A stretch of DNA of 21,394 nucleotides from CAZBUH01 sp964495095 (lineage in GTDB: Bacteria; Bacillota; Clostridia; Oscillospirales; Oscillospiraceae): assembly GCA_964495095.1 (NCBI GenBank), contig CAZBUH010000029.1, positions 1-21,394 on the forward strand, read 5' to 3'. Within the stretch, counting starts at the first letter, position 1. Every line of letters starts with the position of its first letter. The notes below the pieces were generated by a model. It was given only the letters and a program-made list of their open reading frames with translations, made no database searches and was not told the DNA's origin. Shown piece after piece: positions 12,143 through 19,453 of the stretch. The translations under genes were made by a program, and so were the position numbers.

Positions 12143-13489
12143 TTAATTTCTCCTTAAATTTGCACGGGCAAGCTCTGCCGCGGCTCTTTTATCTATTTTT
12201 ACGCCGAGATAATGCTCGTCGGCTATTATTGCCTGGTAAATCAGCATCCCGAGTCCGTTCATTATCCTGCGGCCGGAGGCCTCGGCCTCCTCCAGAAGTT
12301 CGGTTTTCTCAGGCTTATATATGAGGTCGCACACGGCGGCGCTATCCGGGAGGCTTTTTAAGAAGCTCAGATCCTCCCACTTGCCGCCGGAGCCCTCCAT
12401 TCCGCAGGGGGTGGCGTTTATAAGCACGTCCGCCCCGGAGCTAAATCGTGAGGTGGCCGCCGTGGTCATCCTGCCGGATAAGATTTTTGCGCCCGGCACC
12501 CGGCTCTCCACGAGCTTTTTAAGCTCCTGGGCCTGCTCCTCGCGGCGGGACAGCACCGTTATCTCCGCCCCGTCCAGAGCCGCTCTGAAAATTATGGCCC
12601 TGGCAGCGCCGCCGGCTCCAAGTATCAAAAGCCGCTTTCCCTTATGGCTCACGCCCAAATCGTTTAAGGCGGCGAAAAAGCCCTCCGCGTCCGTGGTGTG
12701 GCCGTATAGCTTCCCGCCCAGATTTACAACGGTGTTTACCGAGCCGGATATCTCCGCCTCCCGGTCTATGCCGTCCAGAAACGGGATTATGTCTATTTTG
12801 TGGGGCATGGTCAGGTTAAAGCCGTCAAAGCCCTCGTCCTTAACCCGCCGGAGCCACTGGGGAAGCCGGCCCTTTTTGACCTGCACCTTTTCATACGCGG
12901 GGCTTTCGCAGTATTTTTTCAAAACCGGCAGGTGTATATCCGGGGACAGGCTGTGGCCTATGGGGTCGCCTATTACGGCGAGCTTAGGCGCACGGAGCCT
13001 GCGGATAATCTCCGTAAGCCGCGACAGCGCCTCGTCTTTGCCGCCGGAATTATCCAATACCGCATCCGCCGCACCGTAATAAAGCTCCCGGCGCTTGTTG
13101 AAAAGCTCCCGTATTTTCCCGGCCCCGTCCTTTAAAAGGGGCCTGCCGGAGGTGTCCACATCCGATATGATGTTATCCACCGGACGGTTTATAAAAATAT
13201 TCACGCCGGTTTTCCGCAGGCAGTCTGTGTTCTCCTTACGGAGCACCACGCCGCCGCCCGCCGCCGCCAGCGTGTTTTCCATTTTCGCAATTTCCCTGCA
13301 GGCGTCGGACTCCATATCACGAAAGCCCTCTTCGCCGTATTTTGCGAAAATCTCCGAAACCGTCATTCCGGCCCGAAGCTCTATAAATTCATCCATGTCG
13401 ATAAAATCCATGTTCATCGCCACGGCGGCGGCCCGGCCCAAAGTCGTCTTGCCGCAGCCCATTATGCCGGTGAGGATGATATTTTTCAT
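12143..13489 (-). CDS. aroK-aroE: Shikimate kinase-shikimate dehydrogenase fusion
   Basis: One 448-residue protein carries two non-consecutive activities. Residues 1-165 are shikimate kinase: Walker A GIMGCGKTT (8-16), DMDEF with Asp32, Arg57 in GFRDME, GGG at 78-80 and lid motif GRPLL. Residues 168-446 are NADP shikimate dehydrogenase: GDPIGHSLSP (174-183), LTMPHK with catalytic Lys231, NTVVN, HTTDAEGF with Asp267 and Rossmann loop GAGGAAR (291-297). All key residues of both halves are present, and there is no stop or frame break at the junction. The dehydrogenase makes shikimate from 3-dehydroshikimate and the kinase phosphorylates it, so the fusion joins adjacent reactions, with the later enzyme N-terminal. 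The ribosome site is AAAGGAGG, 8 bases before the ATG. It lies 18 bases from aroC and 2 from aroF. Confidence 0.95.
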   Translation of the reverse strand: MKNIILTGIMGCGKTTLGRAAAVAMNMDFIDMDEFIELRAGMTVSEIFAKYGEEGFRDMESDACREIAKMENTLAAAGGGVVLRKENTDCLRKTGVNIFINRPVDNIISDVDTSGRPLLKDGAGKIRELFNKRRELYYGAADAVLDNSGGKDEALSRLTEIIRRLRAPKLAVIGDPIGHSLSPDIHLPVLKKYCESPAYEKVQVKKGRLPQWLRRVKDEGFDGFNLTMPHKIDIIPFLDGIDREAEISGSVNTVVNLGGKLYGHTTDAEGFFAALNDLGVSHKGKRLLILGAGGAARAIIFRAALDGAEITVLSRREEQAQELKKLVESRVPGAKILSGRMTTAATSRFSSGADVLINATPCGMEGSGGKWEDLSFLKSLPDSAAVCDLIYKPEKTELLEEAEASGRRIMNGLGMLIYQAIIADEHYLGVKIDKRAAAELARANLRRN

Positions 13490-13507
13490 ATGGAGTCCCT
13501 CCTTTCA

Positions 13508-14500
13508 TCAGTCTAAGGTCATATCCAATAAACATATGGCCGCCGCCGCTTCCACAACAGGCAGCGCCCTGGGGACTATGCAGGGATCGTGGCGGCCGTG
13601 TATGGAGAGCACGTCCTTTTCCATAGTGTTGAGGTTTACCGTTTCCTGCTCTTTTGAAATAGACGGGGTGGGCTTTACGGCCACCCGGAAAACAAGCGGC
13701 ATACCGTTTGTAATGCCCCCGTTTATACCGCCGTTATTGTTGGTTTTGGTGAAAAATTTGCCGTTTTCAATACAGATTGGGTCGTTTGCCTCGCTGCCGC
13801 GCATGTCGGCTATGGCAAAGCCCGCCCCGAACTCTATACCTTTAACGGCCGGTATGGAGAACATCATTGCCGAAAGCCTGCTCTCGGCGCTGCCGAAAAA
13901 CGGCGAGCCCAGCCCGGCGGGAAGTCCCGTTATCTCACACTGGATGACCCCGCCTGCGGAGTCCCCCTGGCTTCTGGCTGCCATAACGGCCTCCTCCATA
14001 GAGGATGTCAGCCCATCGCCGGAGATTCCGGCCAGCCTCACAATCTTCGACCTTATACTGACGCCCTTGCGCTCCAAAACCTGGCGGCACAGCGCCCCGG
14101 CGAAGGTCAGAGGGCCTGTTATGCGGCCTGAAAAATGGCCGCCCCCCCGGTAATCGGAAAAGCCCTTATATTTTATATAGGCCGCCAAATCCGCGTGTCC
14201 CGGCCTCGGCAGCTCAGGGCGGTAGTCCTTTGAGCGGGTGTCGGTATTCAGTATCACGCCGCAGATGGGTGCGCCGGTGGTCCTGCCCTCAAAAAGTCCG
14301 GAGAGTATTTCCACCTTGTCCGGCTCCCTGCGGGCCGTGGCCATGGGCGAATTTCCCGGAGCGCGCCGGGCCATCTCCCGCTCCACCGCCTCCATATCTA
14401 TGGCCTCCCCTACGGGAAGCCCGTCCACCACCACGCCGATTCCGGCGCCGTGGGACTCGCCGAATATGGATATTTTCAGATTTTCTCCAAATACATTCAT
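13508..14500 (-). CDS. aroC: Chorismate synthase
   Basis: The enzyme converts EPSP to chorismate with reduced FMN. The 330-residue protein has FGESHG (13-18), DGLPVGE, the RPGHADLA block, GGGHFSGRIT and the C-terminal GRHDPCIVPRALPVVEAA, which together identify it. It is shorter than the usual 360-390 residues, apparently by internal shortening in the middle, while the N- and C-terminal signatures are intact. I start it at ATG 14500, whose ATGA overlaps the aroA stop. The longer open frame up to 14644 runs inside aroA and lacks similarity. Upstream GGGGAAAAAAGA offers only a weak ribosome site, so translation probably depends on coupling to aroA. Confidence 0.95.
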   Translation of the reverse strand: MNVFGENLKISIFGESHGAGIGVVVDGLPVGEAIDMEAVEREMARRAPGNSPMATARREPDKVEILSGLFEGRTTGAPICGVILNTDTRSKDYRPELPRPGHADLAAYIKYKGFSDYRGGGHFSGRITGPLTFAGALCRQVLERKGVSIRSKIVRLAGISGDGLTSSMEEAVMAARSQGDSAGGVIQCEITGLPAGLGSPFFGSAESRLSAMMFSIPAVKGIEFGAGFAIADMRGSEANDPICIENGKFFTKTNNNGGINGGITNGMPLVFRVAVKPTPSISKEQETVNLNTMEKDVLSIHGRHDPCIVPRALPVVEAAAAICLLDMTLD

Positions 14501-15726
14501 TCTTTTTTCCCCATAAAAGCTTCCCAGAAGTCCGGGTAGGATTTTTTTACGCACTCGGGCTGGTCTATATACACGTCCCCGTCTGCCATCAGTGACGCCA
14601 CGGCGCACATCATGGCTATCCGGTGGTCGTTGTGTGCAAGGCACTCCGCGCCGTGGAGCCGCCTGACCCCGCGTATCTCCAGAAAATCGGCGCCTTCGGT
14701 TATATCAGCGCCCATGCGGCGAAGCTCCCTGGTTACCGTTGCCAGCCTGTCGCTCTCCTTTATCCGGAGCCGGGCCGCGTTTTCTATCCGGCTCACGCCG
14801 GGGCAGAGGGCCATAAGCGCCGCCATGGGCGGCACCAGGTCCGGAATCTCGGACACGTCCACCGAGGCGCCGCGGCGGTTTTTCCCGTCCACGGACACGC
14901 AGCCTCCGGCGGCATCCACCCGGCAGCCCAGCTTTTCCAGCACGTTCAGAAATTCCCTGTCCCCCTGGCGGGAAGCCATATTAAGCCCGCAGACGGTTAC
15001 GCTGCTGCCCAGGGCCGCTGCAGCCAGGAAAAACGCCGCCCCGGAAAAATCCGCCTCTATCTCCCTGTCCACAGGGCGGTATTTCTGGTTTCCCGGTATC
15101 AGGAATTTTTCGTAATTTTCGTTTTCCACCTTTATTCCGGAGCGCTCAAGCTCGTCCAGGGTGAGGTCCACATACCCCGCAGACTGCAGGCCGCCGGATA
15201 TTATAAGCTCGCTGTCCCCATTCAGAAGCGGCAGGGCGAAAAGAAGCCCCGTGATAAACTGTGAGCTTACGCCCCCGTCCGCCGTAAACCTGCCGGGCAG
15301 GAGCTTTCCCGATATGACTACGCGCCCGTTTTCCCGGGCGAGGGACACGCCGTGCTCCGGCAGGCACTTCTCATATACGTTAAGGGGCCGTTCCATAAGC
15401 CTGCCCCGGCCGGAAAACTCCGTTCTTCCGCCGAAGGAGGCGGCTATGGGTATCATAAATCTGAGGGTGGAGCCTGATTCGCCGCAGTCCAGCGGTGCGC
15501 TCCCGGGGCCTGTAAGCCCGGAGCACACTCCGGCCGTGCCGCCGTCACGTATAATTCCGGCCCCCAGGGCGGAAAGGCAGCCAACGGTGGCCTCGGTATC
15601 GTCATTTACGGCAAGCTTCGATATAAGCCCGCCGCCGGACAGGGCGGCGCAGATAAGCGCCCTGTGGGATACGCTTTTTGATGATGGGGGGTAAATTTTG
15701 CCCCGGGGACCGCCGGTAATCTTCAC
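14497..15726 (-). CDS. aroA: 5-enolpyruvylshikimate-3-phosphate (EPSP) synthase
   Basis: The enzyme transfers the enolpyruvyl group of PEP to shikimate-3-phosphate. The 409-residue protein has SKSVSHRA (16-23), CGESGSTLRF (80-89), DGGVSSQFITGLL (149-161), Asp295 in IPDLVPP, KESDRL (322-327) and HNDHRIAM (364-371), all expected active-site blocks. In the loop that decides glyphosate response in E. coli (GNAGTAMRP), this protein has GESGSTLRF. The equivalent of Gly96 is kept, while the Thr97 and Pro101 equivalents are Ser and Phe. Resistance cannot be predicted from this. It overlaps aroB and aroC by four bases at each end. Confidence 0.96.
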   Translation of the reverse strand: MKITGGPRGKIYPPSSKSVSHRALICAALSGGGLISKLAVNDDTEATVGCLSALGAGIIRDGGTAGVCSGLTGPGSAPLDCGESGSTLRFMIPIAASFGGRTEFSGRGRLMERPLNVYEKCLPEHGVSLARENGRVVISGKLLPGRFTADGGVSSQFITGLLFALPLLNGDSELIISGGLQSAGYVDLTLDELERSGIKVENENYEKFLIPGNQKYRPVDREIEADFSGAAFFLAAAALGSSVTVCGLNMASRQGDREFLNVLEKLGCRVDAAGGCVSVDGKNRRGASVDVSEIPDLVPPMAALMALCPGVSRIENAARLRIKESDRLATVTRELRRMGADITEGADFLEIRGVRRLHGAECLAHNDHRIAMMCAVASLMADGDVYIDQPECVKKSYPDFWEAFMGKKE

Positions 15727-16790
15727 AGGGACTCCATCACCTTTCCAAAATTGTCATGCCCGACGGTTATGACAAAGCTTTCGCCGATATCCCGCACCAT
15801 AACAAGCCGCAGCATATTTCCCACGGCCTTTTTGTCAAGCGAGACATGGGGCGTGATTTGCGCGCCGGAAATCTCCCCGCCCTCCGGCAGCCCGAAAGCC
15901 GAGCATAGGGCGGTTATCCGCTCCCGCAGGCCGGTTACGGAATTTCCCGTTTTTTCGCCGTACTCCGCGGCAAAGCCCATGCCGATGGCTACGCCCTCGC
16001 CGTGGATGTATTTTTCATATCCGCCTATCTTCTCCACCGCGTGGCCGAAGGTGTGGCCGAAATTCAGCACCATCCGCTCGCCTGTGTCGAACTCGTCGTT
16101 TTCCACTATCCGGCGCTTTATGTCGCAGCACTCGTAAATTACCTCCGGCATTATCTCCATAACGCTCTCCCGGCCCGGATGACGCTCAAGCTTTTCGAAA
16201 AGGTCCCTGGAGCGTATGGCCCCGTATTTTATAACCTCGGCCATGCCTCCGGCAAATTCCCTGTCGGGCAGGGAGATGAGAAGCTCTGTGTCGGCTATGA
16301 CCAGCCTGGGCTGGTGGAAGGCTCCGGCCAGGTTTTTCCCGTGGCGCAGGTCCACCGCGGTCTTGCCGCCCACAGAGGAATCCACCTGGGCGAGAAGCGT
16401 TGTAGGTATCTGAATATAGTCGATGCCGCGCATGTATGCCGCCGCGGCAAAGCCGCCCAGGTCGCCCACCACGCCGCCGCCGAAGGCGATAAGCATGTCC
16501 GACCGGGTAAGGCCGCTCTCAGCCATAAATTCAAGCAATTCCCCAAGCTTATCCACGGTCTTGCTGCCCTCGCCGTTGGGGATAAGCATAAGCTGCGTCT
16601 CGAAGCCGGCGGCGTCAAGTGAATCCAGCAGCCGCCCTCCGTAAAGGGGCCATACTATGTCGTCGGACAGTATCACCGCATGGCGGCTATTGTGTACCTG
16701 AGCCGTAAGAACACCGGCGCTGTCCAGTATTCCGCCGCCTATATATATGTCGTAGGACCTGCCTCCCAGGCCGACCCGGAGTGTCTCCAT
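15723..16790 (-). CDS. aroB: 3-dehydroquinate synthase
   Basis: This is the second shikimate-pathway enzyme, cyclising DAHP to 3-dehydroquinate with NAD and a divalent metal. The 355-residue protein has the NAD loop GGGVVGDLGGF (104-114), IPTTLLAQVDSSVGGKT (128-144), Glu185 in GGMAEVIKYG, GHTFGH with His246/His250, and His263 in HGEGVAIGM, which supply the metal site. It is the first gene of the seven-gene aro operon. Its stop overlaps the aroA start (ATGA). The start follows a G-rich GGGGGC ribosome-like site. The predicted leader is only about 25 bases, so no attenuator or T-box is possible from the promoter assigned here. Confidence 0.97.
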   Translation of the reverse strand: METLRVGLGGRSYDIYIGGGILDSAGVLTAQVHNSRHAVILSDDIVWPLYGGRLLDSLDAAGFETQLMLIPNGEGSKTVDKLGELLEFMAESGLTRSDMLIAFGGGVVGDLGGFAAAAYMRGIDYIQIPTTLLAQVDSSVGGKTAVDLRHGKNLAGAFHQPRLVIADTELLISLPDREFAGGMAEVIKYGAIRSRDLFEKLERHPGRESVMEIMPEVIYECCDIKRRIVENDEFDTGERMVLNFGHTFGHAVEKIGGYEKYIHGEGVAIGMGFAAEYGEKTGNSVTGLRERITALCSAFGLPEGGEISGAQITPHVSLDKKAVGNMLRLVMVRDIGESFVITVGHDNFGKVMESL

Positions 16791-16822
16791 CTGTGCGCCC
16801 CCATTTTTGCATCATAAATAGC

Positions 16823-16851
16823 ATTATACATCTATATTGTAATAAAAGCAA
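16823..16851 (-). promoter_or_regulatory. SigA promoter of the aro operon
   Basis: On the minus strand, TTGCTT (16851-16846), a 17-base spacer and a perfect TATAAT (16828-16823) lie about 32 bases upstream of the aroB ATG. Just upstream, CTTTAA (16854-16859) and TTAAAG (near 16873-16878) form a loose inverted pair that could bind a regulator. That part is weak. Confidence 0.62.
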
Positions 16852-16899
16852 ACCTTTAAGCGCTTTGCTTCTTTAAAGCTTTAAACCATCAAATTGCGA

Positions 16900-16928
16900 T
16901 TGACATTATAACCCCCTGAAGTTAAAAT
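16900..16928 (+). promoter_or_regulatory. SigA promoter of the DUF896 gene
   Basis: A perfect TTGACA (16900-16905), a 17-base spacer and TAAAAT (16923-16928) lie about 60 bases before ATG 16987. It diverges from the aro promoter with about 50 bases between the -35 boxes. Confidence 0.75.
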
Positions 16929-16986
16929 GTAAAGTAGTTATTTAAAAAACTCCGTTAATTCTGCGGCGATTGGGAAAGGTAAAATT

Positions 16987-17190
16987 ATGGAGCAGTATAA
17001 AATTGACCGGATAAACACTCTCGCCCGTAAGGCGAAGGCCGTCGGCCTTACAGAGGAGGAAAAGCAGGAGCAGCAGATGCTCCGGGCCGAGTATATCGCT
17101 GATTTCCGGCGCAGTCTGGAGGCCACGCTGGAAAATACCTACATCATGGAGCCGGACGGCACAAAGCGCAAGCTGCAAAAGAAGGATTAG
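16987..17190 (+). CDS. DUF896/UPF0291 (YnzC-like) small protein
   Basis: This 67-residue protein is recognisable as the DUF896 family. It has an N-terminal helical hairpin, KIDRINTLARKAKAVGLTEEE then KQEQQMLRAEYIADFR, followed by the conserved end ENTYIMEPDGTKRKL. Family members are small, highly charged two-helix proteins found in Bacillota. YnzC in Bacillus subtilis is an SOS-associated example, and no biochemical role is settled. A GGGAAAGG site precedes the ATG. It is a single-gene unit with its own strong promoter and terminator, divergent from the aro operon, and no functional link to it is visible. Confidence 0.9.
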   Translation: MEQYKIDRINTLARKAKAVGLTEEEKQEQQMLRAEYIADFRRSLEATLENTYIMEPDGTKRKLQKKD

Positions 17191-17211
17191 AAGAGCCGTG
17201 GTGGGGATATG

Positions 17212-17259
17212 AAAAAGGCGCCGGATTCAGGAATTATGTCTGAATCCGGCGCTTTTTTT
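17212..17259. terminator. Bidirectional terminator between DUF896 (+) and glcK (-)
   Basis: A perfect 13-bp stem, GCGCCGGATTCAG (17218-17230) with its complement at 17240-17252, has a 9-base loop. It is followed by seven T on the plus strand and preceded by AAAAA, so it works in both directions. A second small hairpin (GGCCGC...GCGGCC, 17260-17275) lies next to it on the glcK side. Confidence 0.93.
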
Positions 17260-17305
17260 GGCCGCCTGCGCGGCCCTGATTTTTTAAATGCGCGCTGAAA
17301 AAGTA

Positions 17306-18238
17306 TCACAGCAGCATACGGAAGCTGCCGTAAATCCCGGCGTCGTTTCCCAGCTCCGCCAGGGCAAAGGGGGTGTCCCGGGAGGCGTGGAAGGCGTATT
17401 CCCTGTAGTATTTACGCACCGCGTCCGTGACGATTTTCCCGGCCTTTGAAACGCCGCCGCCGATTACGAAAATCTCCGGGTCGCAGGCGCAGGCGATGTA
17501 GGAGAGAGCCTCCCCCAGAACGCGGCCGAAAGCTTCCACCGCGTCCAGGGCCAGCCTGTCCCCGGCCTTGGCGCAGTCAAATATATCCTTTGCGGTGAAC
17601 TTCGGGATGCTCCTGAGCGTGGAGCTTTCGTCCGTGGCCGCCAGTTTTTTCGCAGTCTCCCGGACGATGCCCGTGGCGGAGGCGTACTGCTCCAGGCAGC
17701 CCTTTTTGCCGCAGCCGCAGCACTGTGTCTCGCCGTGTTTTACCGTGATGTGGCCAATCTCGCCGCCGGCCCCGTGGGCGCCGGCCACGATTTTGCCGCC
17801 GATGATGATTCCGCCGCCGACGCCGGTGCCCAGAGTGACCATAACCACGTTTTCATGGCCCTTGCCGCCGCCCCGCCACATTTCGCCCAGGGCCGCAACA
17901 TTGGCGTCGTTTCCGGCCTTCACCCGGAGGCCGGTGAGTTTGCTCAGCTCCTCCTCCACGTTGAAAACGCCCCAGCCTAAATTTACGCACTTATTTACAA
18001 CGCCGTCTGCGCTGACAGGCCCCGGAACGTCCAGGCCGATGCCGATAATGTCCTCGCAGCCGAGATTTTTTTCGCTGATGCACCCTTTTACCGCCGCAGC
18101 CGCGTCCGGCAGAATGTTTTTGCCGTTTTCGGATACGTCGGTGGGTATTTCCCACTTGCAGAGAAGCTCCCCGCCGGCGCTGAAGCAGCCCAGCTTTATT
18201 GTGGTGCCGCCCACGTCTATTCCAAAGCCGTATTTCAT
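17306..18238 (-). CDS. glcK: ROK-family glucokinase
   Basis: The enzyme phosphorylates glucose with ATP at the entry to glycolysis. The 310-residue protein has the ATP motif GIDVGGTTIK (6-15), sugar-binding GNDANVAALGE with catalytic Asp111, LGTGVGGGII (136-145), GGEIGH with Glu160/His163, and the ROK zinc motif CCGCGKKGCLE (Cys174, 176, 181 with His163). The cysteine-rich zinc motif and length fit Bacillota glucokinases rather than ROK repressors, since no N-terminal HTH is present. The ATG at 18238 is preceded by TGGAG about 11 bases upstream. It is a single-gene unit ending at the shared terminator. Confidence 0.94.
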   Translation of the reverse strand: MKYGFGIDVGGTTIKLGCFSAGGELLCKWEIPTDVSENGKNILPDAAAAVKGCISEKNLGCEDIIGIGLDVPGPVSADGVVNKCVNLGWGVFNVEEELSKLTGLRVKAGNDANVAALGEMWRGGGKGHENVVMVTLGTGVGGGIIIGGKIVAGAHGAGGEIGHITVKHGETQCCGCGKKGCLEQYASATGIVRETAKKLAATDESSTLRSIPKFTAKDIFDCAKAGDRLALDAVEAFGRVLGEALSYIACACDPEIFVIGGGVSKAGKIVTDAVRKYYREYAFHASRDTPFALAELGNDAGIYGSFRMLL

Positions 18239-18279
18239 TATTCATCGCTCCATTTACTTGTGATGTGATGCCGGAGTAA

Positions 18280-18285
18280 ATTATA
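18280..18285 (-). promoter_or_regulatory. Likely -10 element of glcK
   Basis: A perfect TATAAT on the minus strand lies about 42 bases upstream of the glcK ATG. No good -35 is found at 16-18 bases (AAATTG at 17). A short GCAG...CTGC dyad lies just upstream, so an activator or a weak promoter is possible. Confidence 0.45.
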
Positions 18286-18334
18286 TGCAGTTGGCGCTGC
18301 TGCAATTTTACTACATCGGAGGCAGGTTGTCCAG

Positions 18335-18366
18335 CCGGAAACGGGATGGTTTTGTCCCGGAACCGG
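18335..18366. repeat. Interrupted dyad upstream of the membrane-protein promoter
   Basis: CCGG-AAA-CGGGAT (18335-18347) and GTCCCG-GAA-CCGG (18354-18366) form an inverted pair around GGTTTT, with one G-T wobble and a three-base internal bulge. It lies just upstream of the promoter at 18372 and has no T-run. It could be an operator or a relic of a small repeat. Confidence 0.45.
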
Positions 18367-18371
18367 CACTA

Positions 18372-18400
18372 TTGCAGATATCCGAAAAACGATGTATACT
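18372..18400 (+). promoter_or_regulatory. Probable promoter of the membrane protein-trmO pair
   Basis: TTGCAG (18372-18377), a 17-base spacer and TATACT (18395-18400) form a SigA-like promoter. The predicted start point falls inside the 33-base dyad at 18400-18432. Confidence 0.55.
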
Positions 18401-18432
18401 TAAGCCGACGGGTTCAACTCCCGTCAGCTTAA
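18400..18432. repeat. Hairpin resembling the 3' end of tmRNA/tRNA (T-arm plus acceptor strand)
   Basis: A 13-base arm TTAAGCCGACGGG (18400-18412) pairs with 18420-18432, apart from one C-A mismatch, around a canonical T-loop TTCAACT. The right part (GGGTTCAACTCCCG, then CAGCT) closely resembles the 3' end of ssrA as known from E. coli. There is no CCA, no 5' acceptor strand and no tag-peptide frame upstream, so it is not an intact RNA gene. It could be a recombination scar (att site), an operator overlapping the -10, or chance. Confidence 0.5.
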
Positions 18433-18457
18433 TGAAAAATATTTTGGAGGTATTAGC

Positions 18458-19453
18458 TTGAAATATCCTGCACTCTTGGAGGCAGTTATACGGCAGGGCT
18501 TCAAAATCCACGGCCTTGCGGCCTTCGGGGTCTGCGGAGGCTATCCTGTTTCGGTGACGCAGCTTAACAAAAACACCGCGAAAGTCTCCATTTCGGTACA
18601 TGCGGCGTTCCAGGGGAACGTTAAGGAGCTGCGAAGCCGCATAAACGAATACGGCGTGGTCTCCGGCATCTCCGGCAGGCTGGTAACTTACGACATAAGG
18701 CTCAGGGACATGGACATGGCCAGGTTTTCGGGCATTATGACTGCGGCGGTGACGGTGCTGAAAAATTACGGCCTTACTCCGCCCGACACGTGCTGTCTTT
18801 GCGGCGCTCCCGGAGCCGACGCCTACATGGCCAAAAACGGTGCGCCCATGTGCTTCGACGCAGTGCATTTAAAATGTGTAAACGATGCCGGCATATCCGC
18901 ACGGGTAAAGGCGGCTTCAAATCCGGGAAACTACTTTACAGGCATTTTGGGCGCGTTCCTGGGCGCTGTGGTGGGCGCGATACCGGCCTTTATCGCTTTA
19001 AATTTCCTGGGGATAATCTCCGCCTGGCTTTTCCTTCTGCTGCCGGTGGGCGCTTATTACGGCTACAAGCTCTTAAAGGGCAAAATGAACGGTGTCGCCA
19101 TAGCGGCGTCAACAGTAATGTCCCTTATCGGCCTGTGCGTGCTGATTATGGCCTGGGACGCGGCTGTAAATATGGACGAGTGGGGCCTGCCGCTGGGCGA
19201 GGCGCTTAAATATACGCTTTACTACACATTTGTGGAGTTCTCCGTTGAGTACTGGTCCTGGCTGGGCGCGAATATTGTGAAGATACTTATTTTCTACCTT
19301 ATTGGCGTCGCTTTCTCAGCCTCCCTGATCCGGGGCACAAATAAGTCGGCGTTAAAGAGCCTTGAGGATATACAGAAAACAATAATTGTTAAGAATGCGC
19401 CCCAGAACGCCGCTTCGCCGGCGCCGGAGGCTCAGATAGGCGAAAATGACTAA
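18458..19453 (+). CDS. Unknown membrane protein with a Cys-rich cluster and four predicted transmembrane segments
   Basis: I do not recognise a named family. The 331-residue protein has a soluble N-terminal half (1-105). A possible metal-binding module follows, with Cys112 and Cys115 (CCLCG), Cys132, His137 and Cys140. Hydrophobic segments lie near 160-182, 184-205, 212-233 and 267-290, and the tail is charged and Ala/Pro-rich. The start is TTG 18458, 7 bases after TTGGAGG; no closer ATG exists in frame. Its final 8 bases overlap the start of trmO, suggesting a shared transcript and coupling. The layout of a cytosolic zinc-ribbon-like domain plus a membrane bundle occurs in many uncharacterised Clostridial proteins. 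The function is unknown. Confidence 0.78.
   Translation: MKYPALLEAVIRQGFKIHGLAAFGVCGGYPVSVTQLNKNTAKVSISVHAAFQGNVKELRSRINEYGVVSGISGRLVTYDIRLRDMDMARFSGIMTAAVTVLKNYGLTPPDTCCLCGAPGADAYMAKNGAPMCFDAVHLKCVNDAGISARVKAASNPGNYFTGILGAFLGAVVGAIPAFIALNFLGIISAWLFLLLPVGAYYGYKLLKGKMNGVAIAASTVMSLIGLCVLIMAWDAAVNMDEWGLPLGEALKYTLYYTFVEFSVEYWSWLGANIVKILIFYLIGVAFSASLIRGTNKSALKSLEDIQKTIIVKNAPQNAASPAPEAQIGEND

Noticed and set aside
14501..14644. An N-terminal extension of aroC into aroA.
   Set aside because: The conserved chorismate synthase start (MNVFGENLKISIFGESHG) begins at 14500 in an ATGA overlap.
16791..16986. A T-box or tryptophan-type attenuator ahead of the aro operon.
   Set aside because: The promoter leaves about 25 bases of leader, and no T-box sequence, specifier loop or terminator hairpin is visible.
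18239..18457. A complete tRNA or tmRNA gene around the T-arm-like sequence.
   Set aside because: No complementary 5' acceptor strand, no D or anticodon arm and no tag-peptide frame is found upstream. Only the 3'-end-like hairpin is present.
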